Shown: positions 17,535 to 26,475, counted from the stretch's first letter. The stretch: DNA of 64,000 nucleotides from Actinotalea sp. JY-7876 (GCF_014042015.1 NZ_CP059493.1:3472001-3536000), one strand, 5' to 3'. Notes: generated by a model not told the origin, from the sequence alone. Numbers and translations are program-made.

Positions 17535-17864
17535 TCACTCCGGGGCGGGGCCGCTCGTCAGCTTGAGGCCCACGACGCAGCCGATGAGCCCGAGGATGAG
17601 CAGGACGCGCAGGACCGACGTCGGCTCCTCGCCCGTGATCATGGCGTAGGCGACGGTCAGGCCCGCTCCGGTCGCGACCCAGATCGCGTACGACGTCCCC
17701 ACGGGCAGCGCCGTCATGGCCCACGCGAGGCCGCCCATGCTCAGCACCAGGGCGACGAGGAAGACGATCGTCGGCCCCGTCCGGGTGAAGCCCTCCGACC
17801 GCCCGAGGGCCGTGGCCCAGACCGCCTCGAACACCCCGGACACGACGAGGACGACCCAGTGCAC
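17535..17864 (-). CDS. gdx: Small multidrug resistance family guanidinium exporter (Gdx/SugE type)
   Basis: A 109-residue, four-helix SMR transporter. The essential proton-coupling Glu is in GVFEAVWATAL (residue 13), and MGGLAWAMTALPVGTSYAIW closely follows the Gdx/SugE subfamily rather than EmrE. Gdx swaps guanidinium for protons. The GTG start at 17864 is fixed by ACGGAGGT five bases upstream; longer frames would cover the riboswitch. A guanidine-III riboswitch ends just before this ribosome site, which is strong independent support for guanidinium as the substrate. Convergent with the flippase-like gene. Confidence 0.92.
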   Translation of the reverse strand: MHWVVLVVSGVFEAVWATALGRSEGFTRTGPTIVFLVALVLSMGGLAWAMTALPVGTSYAIWVATGAGLTVAYAMITGEEPTSVLRVLLILGLIGCVVGLKLTSGPAPE

Positions 17865-17879
17865 GGCACCTCCGTTGGT

Positions 17880-17918
17880 CGCCGTCGTGTCCGTCCGGGT
17901 ACGGCGCCGCTCGTCCGG
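17880..17918 (-). ncRNA. Guanidine-III (ykkC-III) riboswitch
   Basis: On the minus strand the leader reads CCGGACGAG, CG, GCGCCGTACCCGG, AC, GGACA, C, GACGGCG. From memory this matches the guanidine-III pseudoknot consensus in order and spacing, with only linker bases changed. Pairing of CCGG with CCGG and of CGCCGT with ACGGCG would form the pseudoknot. It ends 15 bases before the gdx start and next to the ribosome site, so control of translation is likely: bound guanidine would free the site and raise Gdx. A 6-base-stem hairpin GGCCCC-GTGC-GGGGCC (17920-17935) lies just 5' of it. Confidence 0.9.
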
Positions 17919-17993
17919 TGGCCCCGTGCGGGGCCGTCCCGATCGTCCCACATCTCAGTCGCGAGACGGATCCGGACCGCCCACGGGGCCTCC

Positions 17994-17999
17994 TAGGGT
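17994..17999 (+). promoter_or_regulatory. -10 element of leaderless ABC gene promoter
   Basis: TAGGGT ends 7 bases before the GTG at 18007, so transcription would begin at the start codon. The region is shared with the divergent gdx leader. Confidence 0.5.
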
Positions 18000-18006
18000 C
18001 TACCGC

Positions 18007-18687
18007 GTGACCGAGCTCGTGAACGCCTCCCGCCTCGAGGTCGGCTGGACGGACCATCCCGTCTGCGCTCCCGTCGACCTGCGCCTGGCAGGCGGTGAGG
18101 TGCTGGCGCTCGTCGGGCCCAACGGGACGGGCAAGTCCACGGTGCTGCGCGCGGTGCTCGGCCTGCTCGAGCCGCTCGCCGGCGAGCTGCGTGTGCTGGG
18201 CGAGGAGGTCGACGAGCGGCGCGCGGAGTTCCGGGCCGCCGTCGCCGCGGTCCTGGACGACGACGCCTGGTTCCCCGGTCTCACGGTGCGCGAGCACCTC
18301 CTGCTCACGGCGGCCGGTCACGGCGTGACCAGCACGACGACCGCCGTGGACGCGGTGCTCGACGTGTTCGGCATCGGGGACGTCCAGGACGCGATCCCGA
18401 CCGCGCTGTCCTCGGGGCAGCGTCGCCGCCTCCTGCTCGCCGCGGCCTTCGTCCGGCCGCGGCGGCTGCTCGTGCTCGACGAACCGGAGGCGCGGCTGGA
18501 CACCTCGATGCGGCGTCGCCTGGCGGACCTCCTGGCCGCCGAGGCCGCGAGCGGCACCGGCGTGCTGCTCGCCACGCACGACCCCGTCCTGCTGACGTCG
18601 CTGGGGGCCGACGCCGTGCTGATCGGTGACGAGCGGTGCCGACGGGTCCCGGCGGACGAGGCGGTCGCGGTCATGGCGGAGCTGTGA
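18007..18687 (+). CDS. ABC transporter ATP-binding protein
   Basis: A 226-residue nucleotide-binding subunit with Walker A VGPNGTGKST (about residue 37), signature LSSGQRRRLLLAAAF, Walker B LLVLDEPEARLD and switch His in LLATHDPVLL. The signature has Ser-Ser-Gly in place of Ser-Gly-Gly, a small departure. GTG 18007 gives the natural N terminus and follows a -10 element at leaderless spacing. The stop overlaps the GTG of the next gene, which encodes the likely membrane partner. Substrate unknown. Confidence 0.9.
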   Translation: MTELVNASRLEVGWTDHPVCAPVDLRLAGGEVLALVGPNGTGKSTVLRAVLGLLEPLAGELRVLGEEVDERRAEFRAAVAAVLDDDAWFPGLTVREHLLLTAAGHGVTSTTTAVDAVLDVFGIGDVQDAIPTALSSGQRRRLLLAAAFVRPRRLLVLDEPEARLDTSMRRRLADLLAAEAASGTGVLLATHDPVLLTSLGADAVLIGDERCRRVPADEAVAVMAEL

Positions 18688-20270
18688 GCGTGCTGCCGCC
18701 GCTCGTCCGGGGCGAGGTGCCGCCCGGCACCAGGATCCGGCGGCTCACGGAGCAGATCGAGGGCGCACGGACGGGCCGCGGGCTCGGCGGGGTGGTCGCC
18801 GACCTCTGGTACGCCGTCACCGTCACGGCGGCGCTCGCGGCGGTGGCGTACGGGACGGCGGAGGTCGTGCGCGAGGTCGCGGTGCGGCGCACACCCGAAG
18901 GGCTCGCGATCGGCGAGGCGGGTGTGGTGCTCGTCGTCCTCGCGGTCGCGGGCGGGATGCTCGCCCTCGGGGCACGGCTCGGTCCCGTCGCACTCGGCGG
19001 CGGGGCCGCCGGGTGGTGGCTGCCGATGCCCGTGGACCGGCGTGGTCTGCTGCGGCCCTCCGTGCTGCGGTGGCCGGCGCTCGGGCTCGCCGTCGGCGCC
19101 GTCGCGGCACCCCTGGCCGCCCTCTGCTTCGGGATGCCCGGCACGCTCGGCGCGGTGCTCGGGTGGGCCGGACTGGGCGGCGGCGTCACCGCGCTGGTGG
19201 CGGCCGGCGCGGCGCTGGTGCAGCAGGCGCCCCGGGCCGCCCGCACGCGCGCCCGCACGGGAGCCGGCCCGGCAGTCGGCGCCGGAGCCGGCCCCGGCGG
19301 CCGCGAGCACCTGCGCCGCGAGCAGGCCCTGGCCGCGACCGGCGACGCGCTCGTGGCGGTCGCGGTCGCGGGCATCGCCGTCCTGCTCGCGACCGGCGGC
19401 TGGGAGGGCTGGCACCTGCACCGCGGCGGATGGGTCGCGGCGCCGCTCCTCCTCGCCGCCGGCGCGCTCACGCTGCTCGCCGACCGCGGGTCCGAGCGGC
19501 TCGACGGCGCCGGGCTGCGCCGCCTCGGTGCGCTCGGCGAGCGCGCGCAGGTCGCGGTCCTCGCGCTCGACATGCGCGAGCTCGGTCGCGCCCTGACCGC
19601 CGTGGACACGCGGGACCGGCGGCGGCCCTGGCGGCTGCGCGCGCGCGGCCCCATGTCGGCGGTCGCCGTCGCCGACCTCACGCTGCTGCTGCGCACGCCG
19701 CGCGCGCTGGTGCAGGTCGTGCTGCTGGCGCTGATCGCCGTCGTGACGGCGCGCTCGGCGCTCGTAGGGCCGGGGATCGTGCTCTACCCGGTGCTGGTGC
19801 TGACGGGGTTCTGGGCCGCCAACGCGGCGGCCCAGGGCGCCCGCCACGCGGAGCTCGTCCCCGCGCTGGACCGCACGCTGCCGCTCTCGGCGCGCTGGGC
19901 GCGGGTCGCCCACGGCGTCGCACCCCTGACGGCGGCGGCCGTGTGGTCGGCGGCCGCCGTGGCGACGGTGCCGGGCCTGGGCCCCGTGGCGCCCGCGTGG
20001 GCGCTGGTGCTCGCGGCGGCTGCGGTGCGGGCCGCCTACCGTCCGCCGCCCAAGTACCGCATGCCCGCGGTCAGCACCCCGATGGGCGGCGTGCCGCCCA
20101 CGACCGGGATGACGCAGGGCGTCGACGTCGTGCTCGTCGGCACCCTGCCGACGGCGCTGGCGCTCTACGTCGGCGTCACGACGCCGATCCTGGTCGCGGT
20201 GCAGTGGGGCGTGGCGCTCGCGCTCGTCGCGGCGCTGGTCGCCGCCTCGGGCCGCCGCCCCAAGCCCTGA
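18684..20270 (+). CDS. Large membrane protein, probable ABC partner (DUF6297-like)
   Basis: A 528-residue protein with ten or more hydrophobic helices and an Arg/Gly-rich loop near residue 190-210. No enzyme motif is seen. It starts with GTG overlapping the stop of the ATP-binding gene, so the two are almost certainly translated together. Segments such as KYRMPAVSTPMGGVPPT lie between helices near the C terminus. It resembles actinobacterial membrane proteins that pair with a lone ABC ATPase (DUF6297 is my best guess at the family, from memory). It could be an ABC-2 type permease of unusual size. Confidence 0.7.
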   Translation: MSVLPPLVRGEVPPGTRIRRLTEQIEGARTGRGLGGVVADLWYAVTVTAALAAVAYGTAEVVREVAVRRTPEGLAIGEAGVVLVVLAVAGGMLALGARLGPVALGGGAAGWWLPMPVDRRGLLRPSVLRWPALGLAVGAVAAPLAALCFGMPGTLGAVLGWAGLGGGVTALVAAGAALVQQAPRAARTRARTGAGPAVGAGAGPGGREHLRREQALAATGDALVAVAVAGIAVLLATGGWEGWHLHRGGWVAAPLLLAAGALTLLADRGSERLDGAGLRRLGALGERAQVAVLALDMRELGRALTAVDTRDRRRPWRLRARGPMSAVAVADLTLLLRTPRALVQVVLLALIAVVTARSALVGPGIVLYPVLVLTGFWAANAAAQGARHAELVPALDRTLPLSARWARVAHGVAPLTAAAVWSAAAVATVPGLGPVAPAWALVLAAAAVRAAYRPPPKYRMPAVSTPMGGVPPTTGMTQGVDVVLVGTLPTALALYVGVTTPILVAVQWGVALALVAALVAASGRRPKP

Positions 20271-20346
20271 CCGCGCGCCGGCACCACCCCGCCCCGCCCC
20301 GGCCCGCCACCCGGCCCGCGCGAGTCCGTGCGCCCGTCGGTGCTGG

Positions 20347-20393
20347 TGGGACGGGTGGGGCTCAGGTGAGCACCAGCGGCCCCACCCGCCCCA
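20347..20393. terminator. Bidirectional terminator hairpin
   Basis: TGGGACGGGTGGGGC pairs with GCCCCACCCGCCCCA, 15 base pairs with one mismatch, around a 17-base loop. It lies between the convergent ends of the ABC membrane gene (plus) and the monooxygenase gene (minus). There is no T run, as usual in high-GC actinobacteria. Confidence 0.75.
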
Positions 20394-20454
20394 TCGGTCA
20401 CCCAGGGCGCACGGAAGCGCCGGGGCGCCGAGCCACGCGGTCGCGTCGGCCGGG

Positions 20455-21543
20455 TCAGCGGGGCCAGGCGGTCGCGATCGCCTCGAGGCTCGCGATGCGG
20501 CGGTCGCGGTCGATCGACGGCGTGACCAGGACCAGCTCGTCCACCTGGGCACGCTGCTGCAGGTCGCGCAGCCGGTCGACCACGACGTCGGCCGGGCCCG
20601 TCACCATCCGCTGGTCGGGCCCCTCGACGAGCCGGCGCGACGCGAACGCGCTAGATGCCGCGTACGTGCGCACGTCCTCCGGACGCAGCGGCTCGCGGAT
20701 GTTGCGGGCCAGGTTCTGCATGGTCAGGGACCAGCCGGCCTCGAACTCGCCGATCGCCTGCTCGTCGTCGCTCGCGAACGCCAGGACCGACATCGCGGAC
20801 CACGGCCCGGCACCGTCCGGCCCGGGGCGGAACTCCGCGCGGTAGCGGCGCAGCGCGTCGATCGCCAGGTCGGGGCTCATGTGGTGCGCGAACACCGTGC
20901 GCAGCCCGTTGATCGCGGCGAACTGCGGGCCGTACGGGCTCGAGCCCAGGACGAACACCGGTGGCTTCTCGTCCACCACGGGCGCCGCCACGAGGCGCCC
21001 GTAGGGGTGCCCCTCGGGGAACCCGTCGCCGAGGAAGGCGAGGAGCTCGGCGACCTGTCCGGGGAACTCGGAGCCGACGTCGACCTGCGCGCCGCGGCGC
21101 AGCACGTGCGCGGTCAGGGGGTCCGTCCCCGGCGCGCGGCCGAGGCCCAGGTCGATCCGGCCGGGGTAGAGCCCGAGCAGGGTGCGGAAGGTCTCCGCGA
21201 CCTTGAAGGGCGCGTGGTTGGGCAGCATGATCCCGGCCGCACCCACGCGCAGCGTCGTCGTGCGTGCCGCGACGGCAGCGACCAGGATCTCCGGCGCGCT
21301 GCACGCGAGGGTCTGCATGTTGTGGTGCTCCGAGACCCAGTAGCGCCGGAGCCCGGCGGCCTCGACCGCCTGCGCGACGCGGATCGCGCCCTGCAGCGCG
21401 TCGTGCGCGCTCTCGCCGTGCTCGATCCCGACGAAGTCGAGGACCGCGAGCGGGAGGGTCCCGGTGGCGCCCGGGGAGGGCTGGGGCGTCGCGCCGTCGG
21501 CGGCGTCGGGGGCGGGTGCTGCGGCGGGGGTCGGGTGGCTCAC
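20455..21543 (-). CDS. LLM class flavin-dependent oxidoreductase
   Basis: A 362-residue luciferase-like monooxygenase, a TIM barrel using reduced FMN. The family start LPLAVLDFVGIEHGES is at about residue 31; AVEAAGLRRYWVSEHHNMQTLACSAPEILVAAVAARTTTLRVGAAGIMLPNHAP is diagnostic, as is IDLGLGRAPGTDP. Closest type is the MsnO8/bacterial luciferase-like group; the substrate cannot be told. The start is unsure: GTG 21543 gives a Pro/Ala-rich N-terminal tail of 30 residues. The frame stays open to GTG 21636, but that would overlap the divergent ArsR promoter. An 8-base-stem hairpin, GGTGCGGC-N5-GCCGCACC (21566-21586), lies just upstream. Confidence 0.88.
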   Translation of the reverse strand: MSHPTPAAAPAPDAADGATPQPSPGATGTLPLAVLDFVGIEHGESAHDALQGAIRVAQAVEAAGLRRYWVSEHHNMQTLACSAPEILVAAVAARTTTLRVGAAGIMLPNHAPFKVAETFRTLLGLYPGRIDLGLGRAPGTDPLTAHVLRRGAQVDVGSEFPGQVAELLAFLGDGFPEGHPYGRLVAAPVVDEKPPVFVLGSSPYGPQFAAINGLRTVFAHHMSPDLAIDALRRYRAEFRPGPDGAGPWSAMSVLAFASDDEQAIGEFEAGWSLTMQNLARNIREPLRPEDVRTYAASSAFASRRLVEGPDQRMVTGPADVVVDRLRDLQQRAQVDELVLVTPSIDRDRRIASLEAIATAWPR

Positions 21544-21592
21544 GTGGGGGCAACCCGAGGGGGCAGGTGCGGCATTCCGCCGCACCGACCCC

Positions 21593-21642
21593 TTGTCGCT
21601 GCGCTCCGTCAGCAGTAACTTACGGTTCGTGGCCACTTACGG
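21593..21642 (+). promoter_or_regulatory. Leaderless promoter and ArsR direct repeats
   Basis: TTGTCG (21593-21598) and TAACTT (21616-21621), 17 bases apart, form a promoter whose start would fall one base before the GTG at 21629. ACTTACGG occurs twice, at 21618-21625 and 21635-21642, over the -10 and the first codons, a likely site for the ArsR protein itself. A related TTACG pair lies in front of the second ArsR gene at 26.1 kb. Confidence 0.6.
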
Positions 21643-22000
21643 ATCCGTCCTCGAGGCGCTCGCCGACCCGACGCGGCGCGCGGTGCTCGAGCAGGTCGCG
21701 GCGGCGCCCCGTCCGGTGGGGGAGCTCGCCGCGTCGTTGCCCGTGAGCCGCCCGGCCGTCTCGCAGCACCTGAGGGTGCTCAAGGAGGCCGGGCTCGTCC
21801 ACGACCACGCGCGGGGCACGCGCCGCATCTACGAGCTCGACACCGCCGGCGTCGCCGCCCTCCGCGAGTACCTCGACCGGTTCTGGACGCGGCGGCTGGC
21901 TGCGTTCGCCGACTTCGTGGAGTCCGGCGCCACGCCCGGACCCGCTGGCACGCCCGGTGCCAACCCCGGCGCACCACCCCAGGAGAGGACGACGCGATGA
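21629..22000 (+). CDS. ArsR family transcriptional regulator (SRPBCC-linked type)
   Basis: A 123-residue winged-helix repressor: LEALADPTRRAVLEQVAAAPRPVGELAASLPVSRPAVSQHLRVLKEAGLVHDHARGTRRIYELD is a full ArsR-type domain with the recognition helix at SRPAVSQHLRVL. No metal-binding cysteines are present, typical of the group encoded beside AHSA1/SRPBCC proteins. GTG 21629 is chosen because the domain starts there and the promoter spacing is leaderless; the frame is open further up but crosses the promoter. The stop overlaps the next ATG. The C terminus is Pro/Gly-rich. Confidence 0.9.
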   Translation: MATYGSVLEALADPTRRAVLEQVAAAPRPVGELAASLPVSRPAVSQHLRVLKEAGLVHDHARGTRRIYELDTAGVAALREYLDRFWTRRLAAFADFVESGATPGPAGTPGANPGAPPQERTTR

Positions 22001-22488
22001 CCGTCGACAAGCACGTGGCGGCCGAGGTCGCCGTCGCCCCGATCGTGGCGCAGGTGCGGGTGAGCGCGCCGCCGGCCACGGTCTTCGAGGCGTTCACGGC
22101 GAGGATGGAGCGGTGGTGGGACCCCGGTCACTCCATCGGGGCGCAGCCGTTCACCCGCATCGGCCTGGAGCCGGAGGTGGGCGGCCGCTGGTACGAGCGC
22201 GACGCGGCGGGGGTCGAGTGCGACTGGGGCCGCGTCCTCGCGTGGGAGCCGCCGAGCCGCGTCCTGCTGACCTGGCAGATCGGCGCGGACTGGACGTACG
22301 ACCCCGCGCTCGTGACGCAGGTCGAGGTCACGTTCACGCCCGCCGACGGCGGCGGCACGCTGGTGCGCCTCGAGCACCGCGGGCTCGAGTCCTACGGGGC
22401 GGCGGCGGCAGAGATGTCCGCGACCTACGGCTCCGCCCACGGCTGGGCCGGTCTGCTCGAGCGCCTCGGCGCCCGGCTCGGCGCCTGA
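21997..22488 (+). CDS. SRPBCC (AHSA1-like) domain protein
   Basis: A 163-residue START/Bet v1-type fold protein with the typical opening VRVSAPPATVFEAFTARMERWWDPGHS and closing helix GWAGLLERLGARL. Such proteins bind hydrophobic ligands in a cavity. The gene overlaps the ArsR gene by 4 bases (ATGA), the usual arrangement in which regulator and ligand-binding protein form a module. The ligand is unknown. No signal peptide is present. Confidence 0.88.
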   Translation: MTVDKHVAAEVAVAPIVAQVRVSAPPATVFEAFTARMERWWDPGHSIGAQPFTRIGLEPEVGGRWYERDAAGVECDWGRVLAWEPPSRVLLTWQIGADWTYDPALVTQVEVTFTPADGGGTLVRLEHRGLESYGAAAAEMSATYGSAHGWAGLLERLGARLGA

Positions 22489-22515
22489 GCGCCGGCCCCT
22501 GAGCGCCGGCTCCCG

Positions 22516-22896
22516 TCAGCGGGGCCGCGCCTGCGCGTCGTCGAGCCGGACCTGCGCGGGCTCCAGGCTCGTCACGGTGGTGAGCAGGAAGGCCGAGTCC
22601 TCGACCGCCACGACGCCGTGCCGCTCGTGCGTGAGGCGCGCGAGCTGGCCGGCGGCGATCTCGTCCACCTCCATGCCGGTGACGCGCACGCGCCCGGCGA
22701 GCACGAAGACGCTCGCCGCCGGCGGGGAGTTGTGCTCGGCCAGCTCGGACCCCGCGGTGAGGGCGATGACCGTCTGACGCAGGACGCCGTCGTGCAGCAC
22801 GAGCTCGGCGCTGCGGCCGTGCGGCGAGGCGTGCGCGGCCGCGAGGTGCGAGCGCGTGAGGTCGGCGAGGTCGGGAAGGTCGGTCAGGTGCGGCAC
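22516..22896 (-). CDS. Cupin domain protein
   Basis: A 126-residue single-domain cupin: the beta-barrel stretch LRQTVIALTAGSELAEHNSPPAASVFVLAGRVRVTGMEVDEIAAGQLARLTHERHGVVAVEDSAFLLTTV fits the fold, but the metal ligands of motif 1 are only partly present (one His in AEHNSP), so catalysis is uncertain. GTG 22896 is preferred because GGAGGA lies 6 bases upstream; ATG 22908 and ATG 22926 are alternatives without a good ribosome site. It lies between the SRPBCC gene (convergent) and the ATPase gene (same strand, 64 bases upstream). Confidence 0.78.
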   Translation of the reverse strand: MPHLTDLPDLADLTRSHLAAAHASPHGRSAELVLHDGVLRQTVIALTAGSELAEHNSPPAASVFVLAGRVRVTGMEVDEIAAGQLARLTHERHGVVAVEDSAFLLTTVTSLEPAQVRLDDAQARPR

Positions 22897-22960
22897 GGGT
22901 TCCTCCATCGTCGTCCGGTGCCCCATGGTCCCGTCCCGAGGCTCCGAGGGCGAGCGGACG

Positions 22961-24070
<1,110 letters not shown>

Positions 24071-24077
24071 GGTCCGC

Positions 24078-24083
24078 ACGCTA
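24078..24083 (-). promoter_or_regulatory. -10 element of leaderless ATPase promoter
   Basis: TAGCGT on the minus strand ends 7 bases before the ATG at 24070, the same layout as at the plus-strand leaderless genes. No convincing -35 is seen. Confidence 0.5.
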
Positions 24084-24105
24084 GCCGCGCCCGCCGACAG
24101 CCGCG

Positions 24106-25356
24106 TCAGTGCTGAGGCGCCTCCTCGACCGGGCGCTCGTCCGCGTGGGCGACGTGCCGCAGCTCGCGCCAGATCAGGACGACGAAGACCGCCGACCCGA
24201 CGAACGCGAACCAGAACGGCGCCGTGACGCCCCACTCACGCGCCACGAGCCCGCCGATCGCGGAGCCGACGACGAGCCCGCCGTAGCTGCCCATGAGGTT
24301 GACGCTCCCGACCCGGCCCTGCAGGGCGGTGGGCACGGCGCGCTGGCGCACCGTGACCGACGTCGTGCCCCAGACGAACGCGTGCAGGCCGAAGACGAAG
24401 AAGACCACCATCGCGACGGGCGCGCTGGTCGTCAGGGCCAGGGCCAGGTGCGTGAGCGTCTCGATCACCAGGCCGATCCGCATGAGGTCGCCGAGGCTGA
24501 CGCGGCGGGTGATCCAGCCGTACGCGGTGGTGCCGAGCAGGCCCCCGATCGCCATCACCGTGGTGATGAGGCCGAAGCCGATGTCGGTCAGGCCCAGGCG
24601 CTCGGTCGCGTACAGGACGAGCACGGACCACGCCGCGCCGAAGGTCACGTTGAACACGGTGATGGTCAGCGCCAGGGTCCGCACCGCCGCGTGATTGCGG
24701 ACCCAGCGGAAGCCCTCCACGACGTCGTGCCGCAGCCTGGTCCTGGCGGCCGGGCGGGGGTGGGCGGGCTTCGCCATGCGCGAGACGAGCACGGCGCCGA
24801 GGGCCACGAGCGCCGCCTGCGCGCCGAAGGGCACCACCGACCCGAGCGCGAACAGCGCCGCCCCCAGCGGCGGCCCGGCCAGCTGGTTGACCGTGATCAG
24901 GCCGGTCTGGAGGCGGGCGTTGGCGACGGCGAGGTCGTCGCGCGCGACGAGCATCGGCAGCAGCGTCTGGGCGCTGTTGTCGGCGAACACCTCGGCCGTG
25001 CCGAGCAGGAACAGGGCCGCGAGCACGAGCGCGACGGAGACGACGTCGGTCGCCAGGGCGAGGCAGAGCAGCGCGAGCACGCCCGCACGCACCAGGTCGA
25101 CGACGACGACGATCCGCTGCCGGTCGAGGCGGTCGGACAGCGCGCCGGCCCACACGGCGAAGAGCAGCGGGGGCAGCCACTGGAACGTCGCGGCCGACGC
25201 GACGAGCAGGGGGTCCCGGGTCATCGACGCGACCAGGAGCGGGCCCGCCGCGAGCGCGATGCCGTCGCCCAGGTTCGAGACCCACGACGACGCCAGCAGC
25301 CAGCGGAACCCGGTGCCGAGGCGCGCGGGGACGACGGCTTCCACGAGGCGGCTCAC
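24106..25356 (-). CDS. MFS transporter, EntS-like group
   Basis: A 416-residue major facilitator with twelve predicted helices. The opening FRWLLASSWVSNLGDGIALAAGPLL and the loop GALSDRLDRQRIVVVVDLVRAG (motif A type) match the enterobactin-exporter-like MFS_3 group. The tail is acidic and His-containing. The GTG start at 25356 has TAGGCT 9 bases upstream. Substrate unknown. The stop lies 35 bases before the ATPase start, on the same strand. Confidence 0.88.
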   Translation of the reverse strand: MSRLVEAVVPARLGTGFRWLLASSWVSNLGDGIALAAGPLLVASMTRDPLLVASAATFQWLPPLLFAVWAGALSDRLDRQRIVVVVDLVRAGVLALLCLALATDVVSVALVLAALFLLGTAEVFADNSAQTLLPMLVARDDLAVANARLQTGLITVNQLAGPPLGAALFALGSVVPFGAQAALVALGAVLVSRMAKPAHPRPAARTRLRHDVVEGFRWVRNHAAVRTLALTITVFNVTFGAAWSVLVLYATERLGLTDIGFGLITTVMAIGGLLGTTAYGWITRRVSLGDLMRIGLVIETLTHLALALTTSAPVAMVVFFVFGLHAFVWGTTSVTVRQRAVPTALQGRVGSVNLMGSYGGLVVGSAIGGLVAREWGVTAPFWFAFVGSAVFVVLIWRELRHVAHADERPVEEAPQH

Positions 25357-25403
25357 GAGCCGACGAGCCTACCCGCGCGCCTGGGACGTTGGGCCCCCGG
25401 ACC

Positions 25404-25520
25404 TAGGACCTGACTTTGAACCGGTGAAAGCCTGGGAGAGTACTCACCGGAGGGCGGAAGTCGCCCCCTGAGGGACCCGGACGCGAACTCCGACCCCTCA
25501 TCCCCTGGGAAAGGTCAGTC
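25404..25520 (+). other. Structured leader candidate upstream of the small membrane protein
   Basis: The leader can form CCGGTGA / TCACCGG (7 pairs), extended by GACTT / AAGTC outside it. GGGCG-GAAGT-CGCCC forms a competing hairpin that uses the same AAGT bases. A further TGAGGG / CCCTCA helix spans the segment before the ribosome site GGAAAGG. Mutually exclusive helices next to a start codon suggest a regulatory RNA, but I cannot match it to a known riboswitch class. Confidence 0.4.
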
Positions 25521-25985
25521 ATGTCCAGCACCGTCTCCACCAAGCCCGTCCGCCTCATCGGCCTCATCTCCATGATCGCTGGTGTCGTCCTCATCATCGC
25601 CGGCGCGACCGTGTGGACCATGGTCCGCAGCCAGCTCCTCGAGGAGAACATCACCGTCGCCGAGGACGCCGAGATGTTCGGTGGCAAGACCGTCGACGGC
25701 CCCCTGGACGCGTACTTCCAGGCCGACATCATCAACCAGCACGCGCTGCACTCCTCCGAGGGCAAGACCTACGCGGAGCTCGACAAGGAGGACCCGGTCC
25801 GCGCCACGATGATGAACGCGTCCTTCCTGCGCAGCTCGCTCTTCACCTCGGTGATCGCCTTCGGTGTCTCGGCCTTCGCCGGTGGCATGGGCGTCATGTT
25901 CCTCCTCATCGGCTACGCGCTCCGTTCGCTGGTCCCGGCCGGTGCCGCGATCACCCGCAAGGACGCGGCCGCCGCGACCGTCTGA
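25521..25985 (+). CDS. Small membrane protein of unknown function
   Basis: A 154-residue protein with two hydrophobic helices (about 12-36 and 110-137) and an acidic loop of about 70 residues between them, probably outside the membrane. Homologues are common in Cellulomonas-like genomes and, as I recall, are often labelled aromatic ring-opening dioxygenase LigA; nothing in this sequence supports an oxygenase. The codons are highly biased to those ending in C, suggesting strong expression. ATG 25521 follows GGGAAAGGTCAGTC. The gene ends before a strong double hairpin terminator. Confidence 0.8.
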   Translation: MSSTVSTKPVRLIGLISMIAGVVLIIAGATVWTMVRSQLLEENITVAEDAEMFGGKTVDGPLDAYFQADIINQHALHSSEGKTYAELDKEDPVRATMMNASFLRSSLFTSVIAFGVSAFAGGMGVMFLLIGYALRSLVPAGAAITRKDAAAATV

Positions 25986-26001
25986 CCTCACCGTCTGACC
26001 C

Positions 26002-26063
26002 GTACCGGCTCGGCCGGTACCCAGCACGAAGGCCCCGCACCGATCGGTGCGGGGCCTTCGTGC
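26002..26063 (+). terminator. Double hairpin terminator
   Basis: Two adjacent perfect hairpins: GTACCGGC-TCG-GCCGGTAC (26002-26020), then an 18-base-pair stem GCACGAAGGCCCCGCACC / GGTGCGGGGCCTTCGTGC with a GATC loop (26024-26063). It follows the small membrane protein gene by 18 bases. The very strong stem without a long T run is typical of actinobacterial terminators. Confidence 0.85.
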
Positions 26064-26123
26064 GTCCGAGGTCGGGCGACGCCGCCCGCGGCCAGATCGG
26101 GTCCCTGGTCGGACATGTACCCT

Positions 26124-26151
26124 TGTGGTTACGTACCAACGCGGTTACGCT
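26124..26151 (+). promoter_or_regulatory. Leaderless promoter and repeats of second ArsR gene
   Basis: TTGTGG (26124-26129) and TACGCT (26146-26151), 16 bases apart, end 6 bases before the ATG at 26158. GGTTACG occurs twice within it, 16 bases apart. The shared TTACG core with the other ArsR promoter suggests related binding sites for the two paralogous repressors. Confidence 0.6.
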
Positions 26152-26157
26152 CGCCCC

Positions 26158-26475
26158 ATGGATGCCGTCCTGCAAGCGCTCGCCGACCCGAGTCGGCGCA
26201 CCGTCCTGGAGATCCTCCGGGACCACGAGGCCACCGCCGGCGAGCTCGCCGAGGCCCTGCCCATCGCCCGGCCCGGCGTCTCACGGCACCTGCGGGTGCT
26301 GCGGGAGGCGGGTCTGGTGGAGGCGCGGCAGGAGGCGCAGCGGCGCATCTACCGGCTGCGGCCCGAGGCCCTCGTCGAGGTCGACGAGTGGCTCGAGGAC
26401 TACCGCGCGCTGTGGGGCAACCGCCTCGACGCGCTCCACACCGAGATCGCCCGAGGGAAGAAGGCCCGGCCATGA
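26158..26475 (+). CDS. ArsR family transcriptional regulator (second SRPBCC-linked module)
   Basis: A 105-residue winged-helix protein, MDAVLQALADPSRRTVLEILRDHEATAGELAEALPIARPGVSRHLRVLREAGLVEARQEAQRRIYRL, clearly paralogous to the regulator at 21629. No metal-binding residues are present. The C-terminal helix LVEVDEWLEDYRALWGNRLDALHTEI is the usual dimer helix of this group. The ATG start has leaderless promoter spacing. Its TGA overlaps the next ATG, giving an ArsR-SRPBCC-HAD operon. Confidence 0.92.
   Translation: MDAVLQALADPSRRTVLEILRDHEATAGELAEALPIARPGVSRHLRVLREAGLVEARQEAQRRIYRLRPEALVEVDEWLEDYRALWGNRLDALHTEIARGKKARP

Noticed and set aside
17920-17935. Guanidine-II type hairpin upstream of gdx
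   Set aside because: The hairpin has a 6-base stem with a GTGC/GCAC loop rather than paired ACGR loops; the adjacent guanidine-III pseudoknot explains the leader.
25521-25985. Aromatic ring-opening dioxygenase LigA
   Set aside because: The label is common for this protein, but it has two membrane helices and no oxygenase residues.
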